Positions 1 to 7,522 of a stretch of 11,067 bases of DNA are shown here, piece after piece. This DNA comes from an uncultured Acetatifactor sp. (GTDB taxonomy: Bacteria > Bacillota > Clostridia > Lachnospirales > Lachnospiraceae): contig CAJTPH010000009.1 of NCBI GenBank assembly GCA_910578215.1, positions 87,341 through 98,407 of the forward strand. Direction: 5' to 3'. The notes beneath the pieces were generated by a model that saw only the letters and a list, made by a program, of their open reading frames with translations, did no database searches and had not been told where the DNA came from. Position numbers and translations under genes: made by a program. Within the stretch, counting starts at the first letter, position 1. Each line of letters starts with the position of its first letter.

Positions 1-788
1 TCGGAAGCGGCAGCGCAGGCGGCGACGGCTGGGAATCCTCCAATAGCCCGTCGGCGGATAATACGGATATCACCGTGGACACCGACAGGAAGCTGATCAA
101 GACGGTGAGCCTGTCTGTGGAGACAAAGGAATTTGAGCAGGCGGTGGGCACGCTGGAAACACAGGTCCGACAGCTGGGCGGCTATATAGAAAAGATGGAG
201 ACCTACAACGGCAGCCGATATTCCGGCTACAGCAGCGTAAGGTATTCCAATATGACGGTGCGGATTCCAAAGGAGAAGCTTTCGGATTTCCTGGAGACGG
301 TCTCCGGCGTGTGCAATGTGACCCGGAGAAACGACGACCTTAAGGATGTGACGCTCTCCTATGTGGACACGGAGAGCCGCAGAGACACTCTGCGCACGGA
401 GCAGGAAAGGCTCTTGAGCTTTCTTGAGAAGGCCCAGACCGTTGAGGAAATCATTGCTCTGGAGCAGAGGCTGTCCGATGTGCGCTATCAGCTGGAAAGC
501 ATGGAGGCAAGGCTTCGGACCATGGACAACCAGGTGGACTTTGCCACCGTGTATCTGGATATTTCCGAGGTGAAGGAGCTGACGCCGGTGCAGGAGCAGA
601 CGGCGTGGGAGCGCCTTGGCGAGGGCTTTATGGGAAGTATCAGAGACATCGGCGACGGCTTCGTGAATTTCGGCATCTGGTTTGCAATAAACATTCCGTA
701 CCTTGTAATCTGGGCGGCAGTAATTACGGCTGCAGTGCTTATCATCCGTAAAGTCAGCAGGCGCAGCAGGGAAAAACGGCTTGCCTAA
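1..788 (+). CDS. DUF4349 domain-containing membrane protein (5' end missing)
   Basis: The frame is open from base 3, so the gene starts before the window; a GTG at 75 is only an internal codon. The visible part begins with a Gly/Ser/Asp/Asn-rich linker, typical of the stretch between an N-terminal lipoprotein or membrane anchor and the folded domain. From about base 80 the sequence RKLIKTVSLSVETKEFEQAV opens a DUF4349 domain, which continues through LGGYIEKMETYNGS and TVRIPKEKLSDFLETV. A charged helical stretch (about bases 390-540) predicts a coiled coil. One hydrophobic helix lies near the C-terminus (IPYLVIWAAVITAAVLII), followed by a basic tail (RKVSRRSREKR), so the C-terminus should be cytoplasmic and the domain extracytoplasmic. 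The family has no established function. It lies 142 bases upstream of era, with no obvious terminator between, so shared transcription is possible. Confidence 0.88.
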   Translation, partial: GSGSAGGDGWESSNSPSADNTDITVDTDRKLIKTVSLSVETKEFEQAVGTLETQVRQLGGYIEKMETYNGSRYSGYSSVRYSNMTVRIPKEKLSDFLETVSGVCNVTRRNDDLKDVTLSYVDTESRRDTLRTEQERLLSFLEKAQTVEEIIALEQRLSDVRYQLESMEARLRTMDNQVDFATVYLDISEVKELTPVQEQTAWERLGEGFMGSIRDIGDGFVNFGIWFAINIPYLVIWAAVITAAVLIIRKVSRRSREKRLA

Positions 789-930
789 GGCGGACGCAGA
801 ATGGAAGGCGGCCAGAGACAGCCGGCTCCAAAACGGTCAGGCACCTGAAGACAGGACACAAAACAGTCAGTCCTCAAAGTAATAAAATAAATCAGAAAGC
901 TTTCAGATAAGTGATAAAGGAAGAAGATAA

Positions 931-1848
931 ATGAGTGAGAATCAATCGTACAAGTCCGGTTTTGTTTCCCTGATCGGCAGACCTAACGTGGGTAAATCCA
1001 CCCTGATGAACCGGCTGATCGGGCAGAAAATTGCCATTACCTCCAACAAGCCGCAGACTACCAGAAACCGTATCCAGACTGTGCTGACGCTGGAGGAGGG
1101 ACAGATCGTATTTCTTGATACTCCCGGTATACACAAGGCAAAGAACAAACTGGGGGACTATATGGTAAACGTGGCGGAGCACACCATAAGAGAGGCGGAT
1201 GTAGTGCTCTGGCTGGTGGAGCCCACGGATTACATCGGAGCGGGCGAGCGCCATATTATCGAACAGCTCAAGAAAGTAAAAACCCCGGTGATCCTCGTCA
1301 TCAACAAGACGGATACCGTCCAAAAGGAAATGATTCTCAAATTTATTGACACATACCGCAGGGAGCTGGACTTTCAGGAGATCGTACCTGTCTCGGCGCT
1401 CAAGGGCGACAACACGGACGAGCTGGTCAAATGCATTTTCAAATACCTTCCCTACGGGCAGGCCTTCTATGACGAGGATACCATAACGGACCAGCCCATG
1501 CGCCAGATCGTGGCGGAGCTGGTCCGTGAGAAGGCGCTGAGGCTTTTGGAGGATGAGATTCCCCACGGAATAGCGGTGAGCATCGAGAGCATGAAGGAAA
1601 GCGGTAAAATCTGCCATATCGAGGCTACTATCGTCTGTGAAAAGGAGTCGCACAAGGGAATAATCATCGGAAAGGGAGGAGCCATGCTCAAAAAAATCGG
1701 CCAGTCGGCGCGAAGGGAAATCGAGAGTTTTCTTGAGCAGCAGGTGAATCTCAGGCTCTGGGTGAAGGTGAAAAAGGACTGGCGGGGCAGCGATTTCCTC
1801 ATGAAAAATTTCGGCTACAACCCCGGCGATGCTAACGGAAAAGAGTAA
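931..1848 (+). CDS. era: GTPase Era
   Basis: Era is an essential GTPase that binds the 3' end of 16S rRNA and acts in 30S subunit maturation. All G motifs are present in the 305-residue protein: G1 GRPNVGKS (16-23), switch I PQTTRNR (41-47), G3 DTPG (63-66), G4 NKTD (125-128) and G5 SAL (155-157). The C-terminal type II KH domain carries GIIIGKGGAMLKKIG (243-257), the RNA-binding loop. Length matches the family (about 300). The ATG at 931 is preceded by an AAAGGAAGAA ribosome binding site ending about 5 bases upstream. In Bacillus, era is followed by yqzL and recO, and the same order holds here. I see no convincing promoter in the 142 bases before it. A reverse-strand open frame of 253 codons over this gene is a shadow. 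Confidence 0.98.
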   Translation: MSENQSYKSGFVSLIGRPNVGKSTLMNRLIGQKIAITSNKPQTTRNRIQTVLTLEEGQIVFLDTPGIHKAKNKLGDYMVNVAEHTIREADVVLWLVEPTDYIGAGERHIIEQLKKVKTPVILVINKTDTVQKEMILKFIDTYRRELDFQEIVPVSALKGDNTDELVKCIFKYLPYGQAFYDEDTITDQPMRQIVAELVREKALRLLEDEIPHGIAVSIESMKESGKICHIEATIVCEKESHKGIIIGKGGAMLKKIGQSARREIESFLEQQVNLRLWVKVKKDWRGSDFLMKNFGYNPGDANGKE

Positions 1849-1896
1849 TATAAAAAACGATTATATGACCGAACCCCGCGAATAGAAAAACGGAAA

Positions 1897-1925
1897 TTGC
1901 AGACCCTATATGTGGAATATATAAA
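1897..1925 (+). promoter_or_regulatory. Candidate promoter upstream of the yqzL-like gene
   Basis: TTGCAG (1897-1902), a 17-base spacer and TATAAA (1920-1925) form a plausible sigma-A promoter with a good -10 and a weak -35. Transcription would begin near 1932, just upstream of the AGGGGG ribosome binding site. Transcripts from here would lack the left arm of the hairpin at 1904-1938. It is a guess from base pattern alone. Confidence 0.35.
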
Positions 1926-1938
1926 CGCACATTCAGGG
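1904..1938 (+). promoter_or_regulatory. Hairpin that can cover the yqzL ribosome binding site
   Basis: CCCT (1904-1907) plus ATGTG (1910-1914) can pair with CACAT (1928-1932) plus AGGG (1935-1938), giving nine pairs broken by a 2x2 internal loop, with a 13-base apical loop. The right arm is the start of the AGGGGG ribosome binding site (1935-1940) of the gene at 1949. In read-through RNA from era it could lower yqzL translation. No U-run follows, so it is not an intrinsic terminator. Confidence 0.35.
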
Positions 1939-1948
1939 GGCAGCCAAT

Positions 1949-2134
1949 ATGGACTTAAAGTACTGGAAGCAGTTTGAGAGCAGCGGTAAGATCGAGGATT
2001 ATCTCACGTTCGCCGCTTATCATACAGATGCACGGGAGAACGGGACAAAGCAGGTGAAAGAGGACAGCCATGCAGGAACATATAATGGTCACAGGGATCG
2101 TACTGAAGGCATATCCGGTGGGAGAATACGATAG
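1949..2134 (+). CDS. yqzL: YqzL-like small protein
   Basis: A 61-residue product whose start, MDLKYWKQFESSGKIEDYLTF, fits the short YqzL family pattern: an aromatic/Trp-rich start, then a [ST]-x-G-x-I-[ED]-x-Y-L motif, here SSGKIEDYLTF. YqzL proteins are encoded between era and recO in Bacillus, the same place as here. Function is unknown. An AGGGGG ribosome binding site ends 8 bases before the ATG. The last 22 codons (from base 2070) overlap recO in a different frame and encode a Gly/Arg-rich tail (GHRDRTEGISGGRIR) that looks like by-product sequence; only the first 20 to 25 residues carry the family signature. The overlap implies translational coupling to recO. The family call rests on position and a short motif. 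Confidence 0.72.
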   Translation: MDLKYWKQFESSGKIEDYLTFAAYHTDARENGTKQVKEDSHAGTYNGHRDRTEGISGGRIR

Positions 2135-2720
2135 AGGAGTTATGCTTCTGACAAGGGAAAGAGGCAGGATATCGGCGTTTGCCAGGGGGGCAAGAAAGCC
2201 GGGCAGCCGGCTGGCAGCGGCGTCAAACCCGTTTTCCTTTGGCAGGTTCAGGCTTTACGAGGGGAAAAGCTCCTACACTGTTGTGGAGGCGGATATACAG
2301 CGATTTTTTGAGGAGCTTCGGACAGATTATGTAGGCGCCTGTTATGGCCTGTATTTTGCGGAGGTTGCGGAGTGGTACACCAGAGAGAACAACGATGAGA
2401 GGGAGATGCTGAAGCTTTTGTATCAGTCCCTGCGCGCCCTGTGCGCGGCCTCTCTGCCGAATCCGCTGGTGCGCTGCGTCTTCGAGTGCAGGGCAATTAC
2501 GGTAAACGGCGAGTTTCCGGGCGTTCCCGCAGACGAAAGGCTGGAGGAGTCCACGGTTTATGCGCTGCAGTACATAGCGGAAAGCCCGATTGAAAAGCTT
2601 TATACCTTTACGGTGACGGATAAGGTTCTGGAGGAATTGAAAACGGTTTCATCCCGGTATATGAAGCAGTTTGTAGGGCATAATTTTAAGAGTCTTGAAG
2701 TTCTGCAAACTCTTTGTTGA
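2070..2720 (+). CDS. recO: DNA repair protein RecO
   Basis: RecO loads RecA onto SSB-coated single-stranded DNA together with RecR. The N-terminal OB fold is clear: VTGIVLKAYPVGEYDRGVML, then the lysine/arginine-rich GARKPGS strand (40-46) and a region to about 80. A helical C-terminal domain follows, ending IEKLYTFTVTDKVLEELKTV and FVGHNFKSLEVL. At 216 residues it is shorter than the usual 240-255. The four-cysteine zinc site found in many Gram-positive RecO proteins is absent: after VRCVFECRAITVNGEFPGVP the chain goes directly to ESTVYALQYI. I chose ATG 2070, which has AAAGAGGA ending 5 bases upstream; ATG 2085 (MVTGIV) with AGGA seven bases upstream is a possible alternative. It overlaps the upstream small gene by 65 bases. 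Its stop codon lies inside the -35 element of the next promoter. Confidence 0.92.
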   Translation: MQEHIMVTGIVLKAYPVGEYDRGVMLLTRERGRISAFARGARKPGSRLAAASNPFSFGRFRLYEGKSSYTVVEADIQRFFEELRTDYVGACYGLYFAEVAEWYTRENNDEREMLKLLYQSLRALCAASLPNPLVRCVFECRAITVNGEFPGVPADERLEESTVYALQYIAESPIEKLYTFTVTDKVLEELKTVSSRYMKQFVGHNFKSLEVLQTLC

Positions 2721-2745
2721 AAAAACGGAGTTTTTTTGATATAAT
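2717..2745 (+). promoter_or_regulatory. Sigma-A promoter of glyQS
   Basis: TTGAAA (2717-2722), a 17-base spacer and a perfect TATAAT (2740-2745). The -35 overlaps the recO stop codon (TGA 2718-2720). The spacer contains an A-run and a T-run that could pair around GGA. Predicted transcription start is near 2752, leaving a leader of about 130 bases before the synthetase start. Confidence 0.8.
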
Positions 2746-2751
2746 AATAGG

Positions 2752-2884
2752 CACGATTCCCGCGGGCAATGAGGAAAACAGCCATGTCCGCATGGATATT
2801 TGACGAATGCCGCGAGGGTTACATACCCCGCCGCCTGCGGCGCAGGGTATTGACTGAAAGCGTAAAAAGGAAATGAGGGATGTT
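2752..2884 (+). promoter_or_regulatory. Structured glyQS leader, not a T-box
   Basis: The leader has no T-box core motif. It contains a small hairpin CCATG-TCCG-CATGG (2782-2795) and a strong one in which ATACCC-CGCCG (2823-2833) pairs with CGGCG (2838-2842) and GGGTAT (2845-2850) around a CCTG loop. A competing hairpin pairs GCG (2812-2814) and GGGT (2816-2819) with ACCC-CGC (2825-2831). The two cannot form together. Neither is followed by a U-run, so any control would act on translation or RNA stability rather than by intrinsic termination. Confidence 0.4.
2784..2876 (+). CDS. Possible 30-codon leader peptide before glyQS
   Basis: ATG at 2784 has GAGGA (2771-2775) 8 bases upstream, a good ribosome binding site. 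The 30-residue frame begins MSAWIFDECREGYIP, continues with an arginine-rich segment RRLRRR and ends VKRK with TGA at 2874-2876. The stop is within the AUGAGGGA stretch that provides the synthetase ribosome binding site, so termination there would place ribosomes at the glyQS start. It contains one glycine codon (GGT 2817), which lies in the arm of the competing leader hairpin. I do not recognise the peptide. It could be chance, since short frames in GC-rich leaders are common; the ribosome binding site and the stop position favour it. Confidence 0.35.
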   Translation: MSAWIFDECREGYIPRRLRRRVLTESVKRK

Positions 2885-4273
2885 ATGGAAAAGACAATGG
2901 AGAAAATTCAGGCTCTTGCAAAGGCGAGAGGATTTGTATATCCCGGCTCCGAGATCTACGGCGGGCTGGCGAACACGTGGGATTACGGCAATCTGGGCGT
3001 TGAGTTGAAAAACAATGTAAAGAGGGCCTGGTGGCAGAAATTTATACAGGAAAACCCCTACAATGTGGGTGTGGACTGCGCCATTTTAATGAATCCTCAG
3101 ACCTGGGTGGCAAGCGGACACATCGGCGGCTTTTCTGATCCTCTTATGGACTGCCGGGAGTGTCATGAGCGTTTTCGCGCGGATAAGCTTATCGAGGACT
3201 ACTGCGCGGAAAAGGAGATCGCCCTCACCGAGAGCGTGGACGCGTGGAGCCAGGAGAGGATGAAGGCTTTTATCGATGAGCACAAGGTGCCCTGCCCTAC
3301 CTGCGGCAAGCACAACTTCACCGATATCCGTCAGTTTAATCTGATGTTCAAGACCTTCCAGGGCGTCACCGAGGACGCAAAGAACGTGGTGTACCTGCGC
3401 CCGGAGACGGCCCAGGGTATATTTGTCAATTTTAAAAACGTACAGAGGACCTCCCGCAAGAAGCTGCCCTTTGGCATCGGTCAGATCGGCAAGTCCTTCC
3501 GGAACGAAATCACGCCCGGCAACTTTACCTTCCGCACCAGAGAATTTGAGCAGATGGAGCTTGAATTTTTCTGTGAGCCCGGTACGGACATGGAGTGGTT
3601 CCAGTATTGGAGAGGGTTCTGCCGCGACTGGCTGCTTTCTCTGGGAATTAAGGAGGAGGAGATCCGCCTGCGCGACCACAGCCCGGAGGAGCTTTGCTTC
3701 TACAGCAAGGGCACGACCGACATTGAATTTAAATTCCCCTTTGACTGGGGCGAGCTCTGGGGCATTGCGGACAGGACCGATTACGACCTGACCCAGCATG
3801 CGAATACGTCCGATGAGGATATGTCTTATTTCGACGATGAGAAGAAGGAGAAGTACATACCCTATGTGGTGGAGCCTTCCCTGGGGGCTGACCGGGTAGT
3901 GCTCGCTTTCCTGTGCTCCGCATATGACGAGGAGCAGCTGGAGGACGGCGAGATGCGAACCGTGCTTCGCTTCCATCCTGCTCTGGCGCCTGTGAAGATC
4001 GGCGTGCTGCCTCTTTCCAAGAAGCTGAACGAAGGGGCGGAGAAGGTTTTTGCACAGCTTTCCAAAAGGTACAACTGTGAGTTTGACGACAGGGGAAATA
4101 TCGGAAAGAGATACCGCAGACAGGATGAGATCGGCACGCCCTTCTGTGTCACATACGATTTTGAGTCCGAGACAGACGGCTGCGTGACCGTTCGCTTCAG
4201 GGATTCCATGGAACAGGAGAGGGTTGCCATAGCTGACCTGGAGGGGTATTTTACGGATAAATTTATTTTTTGA
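2885..4273 (+). CDS. glyQS: Glycine--tRNA ligase, single-chain (alpha2) type
   Basis: This class II synthetase charges tRNA-Gly and is the archaeal/eukaryotic-like single-chain type found in part of the Gram-positives, unlike the GlyQ/GlyS heterotetramer. The 462-residue protein starts MEKTMEKIQALAKARGFVYP, contains IYGGLANTWDYGNLG, cysteine pairs DCRECH (C90, C93) and CPTC (C137, C140) that could bind zinc, motif 2 GKSFRNEITPGNFTFRTREF (about 202-221), motif 3 EPSLGADRVVLAFL (330-343), and an anticodon-binding domain from about 366 to the end. I chose ATG 2885 over the in-frame ATG 2873: GAGGGA ends 4 bases before 2885, while AAAAGG lies only 2 bases before 2873, and homologues as I recall them begin MEKT. 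It has its own promoter and ends at a strong terminator, so it appears monocistronic. Confidence 0.97.
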   Translation: MEKTMEKIQALAKARGFVYPGSEIYGGLANTWDYGNLGVELKNNVKRAWWQKFIQENPYNVGVDCAILMNPQTWVASGHIGGFSDPLMDCRECHERFRADKLIEDYCAEKEIALTESVDAWSQERMKAFIDEHKVPCPTCGKHNFTDIRQFNLMFKTFQGVTEDAKNVVYLRPETAQGIFVNFKNVQRTSRKKLPFGIGQIGKSFRNEITPGNFTFRTREFEQMELEFFCEPGTDMEWFQYWRGFCRDWLLSLGIKEEEIRLRDHSPEELCFYSKGTTDIEFKFPFDWGELWGIADRTDYDLTQHANTSDEDMSYFDDEKKEKYIPYVVEPSLGADRVVLAFLCSAYDEEQLEDGEMRTVLRFHPALAPVKIGVLPLSKKLNEGAEKVFAQLSKRYNCEFDDRGNIGKRYRRQDEIGTPFCVTYDFESETDGCVTVRFRDSMEQERVAIADLEGYFTDKFIF

Positions 4274-4296
4274 TCATAAGGACATTTAAGGCGGCC

Positions 4297-4330
4297 GGGA
4301 GCAGGAGGATTTCTTCTGCTCCCTTTTATA
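4297..4330 (+). terminator. Intrinsic terminator of glyQS
   Basis: GGGAGCAG (4297-4304) pairs exactly with CTGCTCCC (4316-4323). Three further pairs (GAG with CTT, one G-T) leave the loop GATTT. TTTTATA follows directly. It begins 24 bases after the glyQS stop codon and separates the housekeeping unit from the chaperone cluster. Confidence 0.9.
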
Positions 4331-4415
4331 CGCGGGGCCGGGTAAAAGACTGTGACCGGAGGGAAGGGTATTTTTGCCCGACCGGCGGGAATCAGGGATT
4401 TGAAAGGAATTTGGT

Positions 4416-7400
4416 ATGAACAGAACAGAGGCATTTCTGATATTGGGTATAGAAAGTACGAAGGATGAGCGCATTATAAAAAACGCGTACAGGGAAAGGC
4501 TGGCAGTGACCAACCCGGAGGACGATCCCGAGGGGTTTAAGGAGCTGCGCACCGCATATGAGGAGGCATGCAGGCTTGCCAGGGAGGAGGACGGGGAACA
4601 GGAAAAGCCCAGAGATATGTCCCCCTCCGGCCTGTGGGTGGAGAAGGCGGCGGAGATTTACGGAAATATCCGGACCAGACAGGACGTTGGGCTCTGGAAA
4701 AAGCTGTTTGAGGAGGATGTCTTTCTTTCGCTTGAGGATGAGGAAAACTGTCGTTTCAAGCTGCTGCGCTTTCTCATGGATAATTTCAAGCTTCCCACGG
4801 AGGTGTGGAAACTGCTGGATAAGAGGCTTTCCGTGGTAAGCGATGCGGCGTCCCTGAAGGAAAGGTTTCCGGCAGATTTCATGCGCTATATCGTGAGCAA
4901 ATGTGAAAGCGGCGAGGACGTGGATTTCTCCATGTTTGAGGGCCCCGAGGACGGGGAATATGACCTGTTCCTGCAGTATTATGAGAGGTGCTGGCAGGAC
5001 CTGCAGGAGAACAGGCTGGACGAGGCGGAACAGAATCTGAAAAAAGCGGACGCGCTGGGCATCAGCCATCCGGTGCTTGAGATCTGCCGGGCATATCACC
5101 TTTACAAAAATGACCGGACGGACAAAGCGGTGGAGCTGCTGGAGGGGCTCTGCGAAAAATATCCGGACGATACCATGATCTGCTATAACACGGCTGAAAT
5201 ACTCTGGAGAAGGGGTGAGGCGGGAGACGCCTCCTTCAGGGAGCGGGCGGCCGGGATCTATGAGAAGCTGAAGGAGGAAAACGAAAACTACTACATGGCA
5301 AATGTCCGGCTGACCGAGTGGTATTACGAAAAAGGGCGTTACCGGGATGCAAAAACCTGTGCCGAAAAGGTGCTTGCGTCCGGCAGCGACGATTCCTTTA
5401 TGATGCTGCTTGCCAGGGTGAACGCCGAGATCGAGAAGGAGCTGAAGGAAAGGTACAAAGAGAGCGGCGGGTGGGAGCCGGCGCTGGAATTGTGCTGGTG
5501 CTATCTTCAGGACGGGAAAATATCTCAGGGTATAAGGCTTGCCGTTAAGATAGAGAAACAGCTGCCGGAGGAGAAGAAGGCGGAGTACTGCGGGCTGCTG
5601 GCAAAGCTGTATGTGGAGCAGGCGGAATACGAGGATTCCGTCTTTATGACCCATCTCTGGCAGGAGGAGCTGGAGAAGAAGCTTGCCCTGGAGGAGGAAG
5701 GCGAGGAAAAGGACAAGGATATGGACCGCCGTATGCAGGCCCACCTCATACGCGTACAATGCTATCACAAGCTGGGCTACGTGGATAAGGAAAATTTTCG
5801 TCTTGCCATAGAGGAGGCAAAGAAGATTCTTACAGGCACCTCGGACGATGTGGGCATTCTTCTGGAGATGAGCCAGATCTACGCGGAGATGGAGGAGTAT
5901 GAGCTGGGACTGGAGCTGGTGGGGAAGCTTCTGGACGAATATCAGATCGTGGCCGCCAACGCCTCCGCCCTGGAGATCTACAGAAGGCAGCTGGACCCGG
6001 GGGGCGTACTGCGCGCAGGCGGGCAGTGCATACAATATTTCCCCGCCTTCCCCAAGGCATATGAATACATGGCAAAGGTCTACCTGGATCTGGATTACAG
6101 GGAGGAGCTGAAGAAGCTGTGCGCCGACGCGGAAAAGAACGGCGTAAAAAGCGTGATTCTGGACGCTTACCTCTTTCAGCTGGACCACAAACAGATGAGT
6201 GTCGACGAGCTGAACAAAAATCTGAAAAACTTCCGCCAAAAGATCCGCAAGCCCCTGGAGGATGGGAGGGAGGAATATTATGAGAAGGGGCTGCCTATCC
6301 TGACAGAGTATCTGTATCACTATCCTGACAGCTATATGCTGAACGAGCGCGGAATCTTCCACAGAACGGGGCGCCACAACGAGGAGGCAAAGTCGGATAT
6401 CGAGAAGGCGTTGTCCCTGAATCCCGCCAATGCTTATGCCCTGCATGCCTTAAGCTTTGTCTACAAATATATGGGAAATTATGAGAAGGCACTGTTTTAT
6501 ATAAAGAAGGCGATTTTGTACATGGACGAGGAAAAGTCGCGTACAATATATACAGATATGGGAAATCTCTATGCGCTGCTTGGCGATTTTGAGTTGGCAC
6601 TTGCCGGCTACAGGCAGTATGAGCAGGAGCTGGAAGGCAGGACGGAATACTGGCACCTGGGAAATATGGCGGAGTTCCACGCTCAGCTGGGTAACGTGGA
6701 GAGTGCCGGGGAGCTGTATAAAAAGGAATATGAGCAGGGAGGCAAGGACCTGGCAAAGTACTATGAAAGGCTTACCGGGCTGTATATGGGAAGCGGCTTG
6801 GAGGACAGAACAAGACAGATTCTGGAGCTTTGGGCGCGGGACCTGAGGATAGACCGCCGGGGCAGTCTGTGGGGCAGGGTGAGACGGAAGCTTTTTCCCA
6901 ACAACGAGGAATTTAAGCGGCAGATGTGGGACGCCTGTGTGTTCTTCCAGAACGAGGCGTGGACGGAGCTGGTTTTCGGGCGGCCCGAGGCGGCGTTGAA
7001 GGCATTTGACAGGATGGCGCTCTGCATGGCGCAGGACGGAGGGGAAGGCGAGTACAGGCTCTCCGACGCCGTATTCGCAGCCATTCTCTGCGGCGATGAG
7101 AGCAGAGGCAGGGAGTATGTAAAAAGGCTGCGGGAGCTGCTGGAAAAAAAGAAGGCTTCCGGCGTGACTCCTTTTTACAACAGCCAGAAGGCTTATGGGC
7201 AGAGAGAGTTTCTTATCAATTATTACGACCGGTCCGACGAAGAACTGCAGGAGATTCTGGACAGAGGGGAGAGCCGTGAGATCTGCCATTTCTGCACAAA
7301 TCCTGTCTGTAAGGAGCTTGAGGGCGCCAGGGTGCTGCTTTTGCTCCGGCAGGGAAGGCGGGAGGAGGCGGCGGCGCGCATAAAGCGCAATATGGAGCGG

Positions 7401-7460
7401 CAGCTCTGGGATGAATATATGCGTGCGGCCCGCCATGTGGCGTTTGGGGATCAGGTGTGA
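4416..7460 (+). CDS. J-like domain and TPR repeat protein, probable HscC partner
   Basis: A 1014-residue soluble protein with no signal peptide or membrane segment. Residues 1-55 resemble a J domain: EAFLILGIESTKDERIIKNAY (helices I/II), then YRERLAVTNPEDDPEGFKEL and RTAYEEACRLA (helix III). The HPD tripeptide that stimulates Hsp70 ATPase is replaced by NPE (33-35). From about 180 to 1000 the chain is helical with TPR-like pairs; the clearest units lie at about 640-780, for example AKSDIEKALSLNPANAYALH and YMGNYEKALFYIKKAI. A compact Cys motif, CHFCTNPVC (957-965), lies near the C-terminus. AAAGGA ends 7 bases before the ATG. I found no convincing promoter after the glyQS terminator. The hscC start lies 265 bases downstream. 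By analogy with E. coli DjlB/DjlC, which work with HscC, it is probably a dedicated co-chaperone or client adaptor; that role is inferred. A 684-codon antisense frame over it is a composition shadow. Confidence 0.85.
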   Translation: MNRTEAFLILGIESTKDERIIKNAYRERLAVTNPEDDPEGFKELRTAYEEACRLAREEDGEQEKPRDMSPSGLWVEKAAEIYGNIRTRQDVGLWKKLFEEDVFLSLEDEENCRFKLLRFLMDNFKLPTEVWKLLDKRLSVVSDAASLKERFPADFMRYIVSKCESGEDVDFSMFEGPEDGEYDLFLQYYERCWQDLQENRLDEAEQNLKKADALGISHPVLEICRAYHLYKNDRTDKAVELLEGLCEKYPDDTMICYNTAEILWRRGEAGDASFRERAAGIYEKLKEENENYYMANVRLTEWYYEKGRYRDAKTCAEKVLASGSDDSFMMLLARVNAEIEKELKERYKESGGWEPALELCWCYLQDGKISQGIRLAVKIEKQLPEEKKAEYCGLLAKLYVEQAEYEDSVFMTHLWQEELEKKLALEEEGEEKDKDMDRRMQAHLIRVQCYHKLGYVDKENFRLAIEEAKKILTGTSDDVGILLEMSQIYAEMEEYELGLELVGKLLDEYQIVAANASALEIYRRQLDPGGVLRAGGQCIQYFPAFPKAYEYMAKVYLDLDYREELKKLCADAEKNGVKSVILDAYLFQLDHKQMSVDELNKNLKNFRQKIRKPLEDGREEYYEKGLPILTEYLYHYPDSYMLNERGIFHRTGRHNEEAKSDIEKALSLNPANAYALHALSFVYKYMGNYEKALFYIKKAILYMDEEKSRTIYTDMGNLYALLGDFELALAGYRQYEQELEGRTEYWHLGNMAEFHAQLGNVESAGELYKKEYEQGGKDLAKYYERLTGLYMGSGLEDRTRQILELWARDLRIDRRGSLWGRVRRKLFPNNEEFKRQMWDACVFFQNEAWTELVFGRPEAALKAFDRMALCMAQDGGEGEYRLSDAVFAAILCGDESRGREYVKRLRELLEKKKASGVTPFYNSQKAYGQREFLINYYDRSDEELQEILDRGESREICHFCTNPVCKELEGARVLLLLRQGRREEAAARIKRNMERQLWDEYMRAARHVAFGDQV

Positions 7461-7522
7461 GACTGTGCCGGAAGGCAGACCGGGCGCCTGACTTGCAGAT
7501 AAATATGGAAAGCAAATTGGAA

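Noticed and set aside
892..1653. 253-codon minus-strand frame over era
   Set aside because: Antisense shadow of a fully motif-supported era gene.
2719..2737. A-run/GGA/T-run stem as recO terminator
   Set aside because: The stem is almost entirely A-T and lies within the spacer of a strong promoter; there is no GC-rich stem.
2752..2884. T-box riboswitch before glyQS
   Set aside because: The conserved T-box core and a terminator/antiterminator with U-run are missing, and the leader is too short.
2873..2884. Upstream ATG 2873 as the glyQS start
   Set aside because: Its ribosome binding site would be only 2 bases away, while ATG 2885 has GAGGGA at better spacing and fits the family start.
3086..3976. 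296-codon minus-strand frame over glyQS
   Set aside because: Antisense shadow; the plus strand encodes intact class II synthetase motifs.
4392..6446. 684-codon open frame on the minus strand opposite the TPR gene
   Set aside because: It is antisense to a clearly coding frame with a good ribosome binding site and TPR pattern. Its translation is Leu/Ile/His/Gln-rich with no recognisable domain, as expected from the complement of Glu/Lys/Leu-rich codons.
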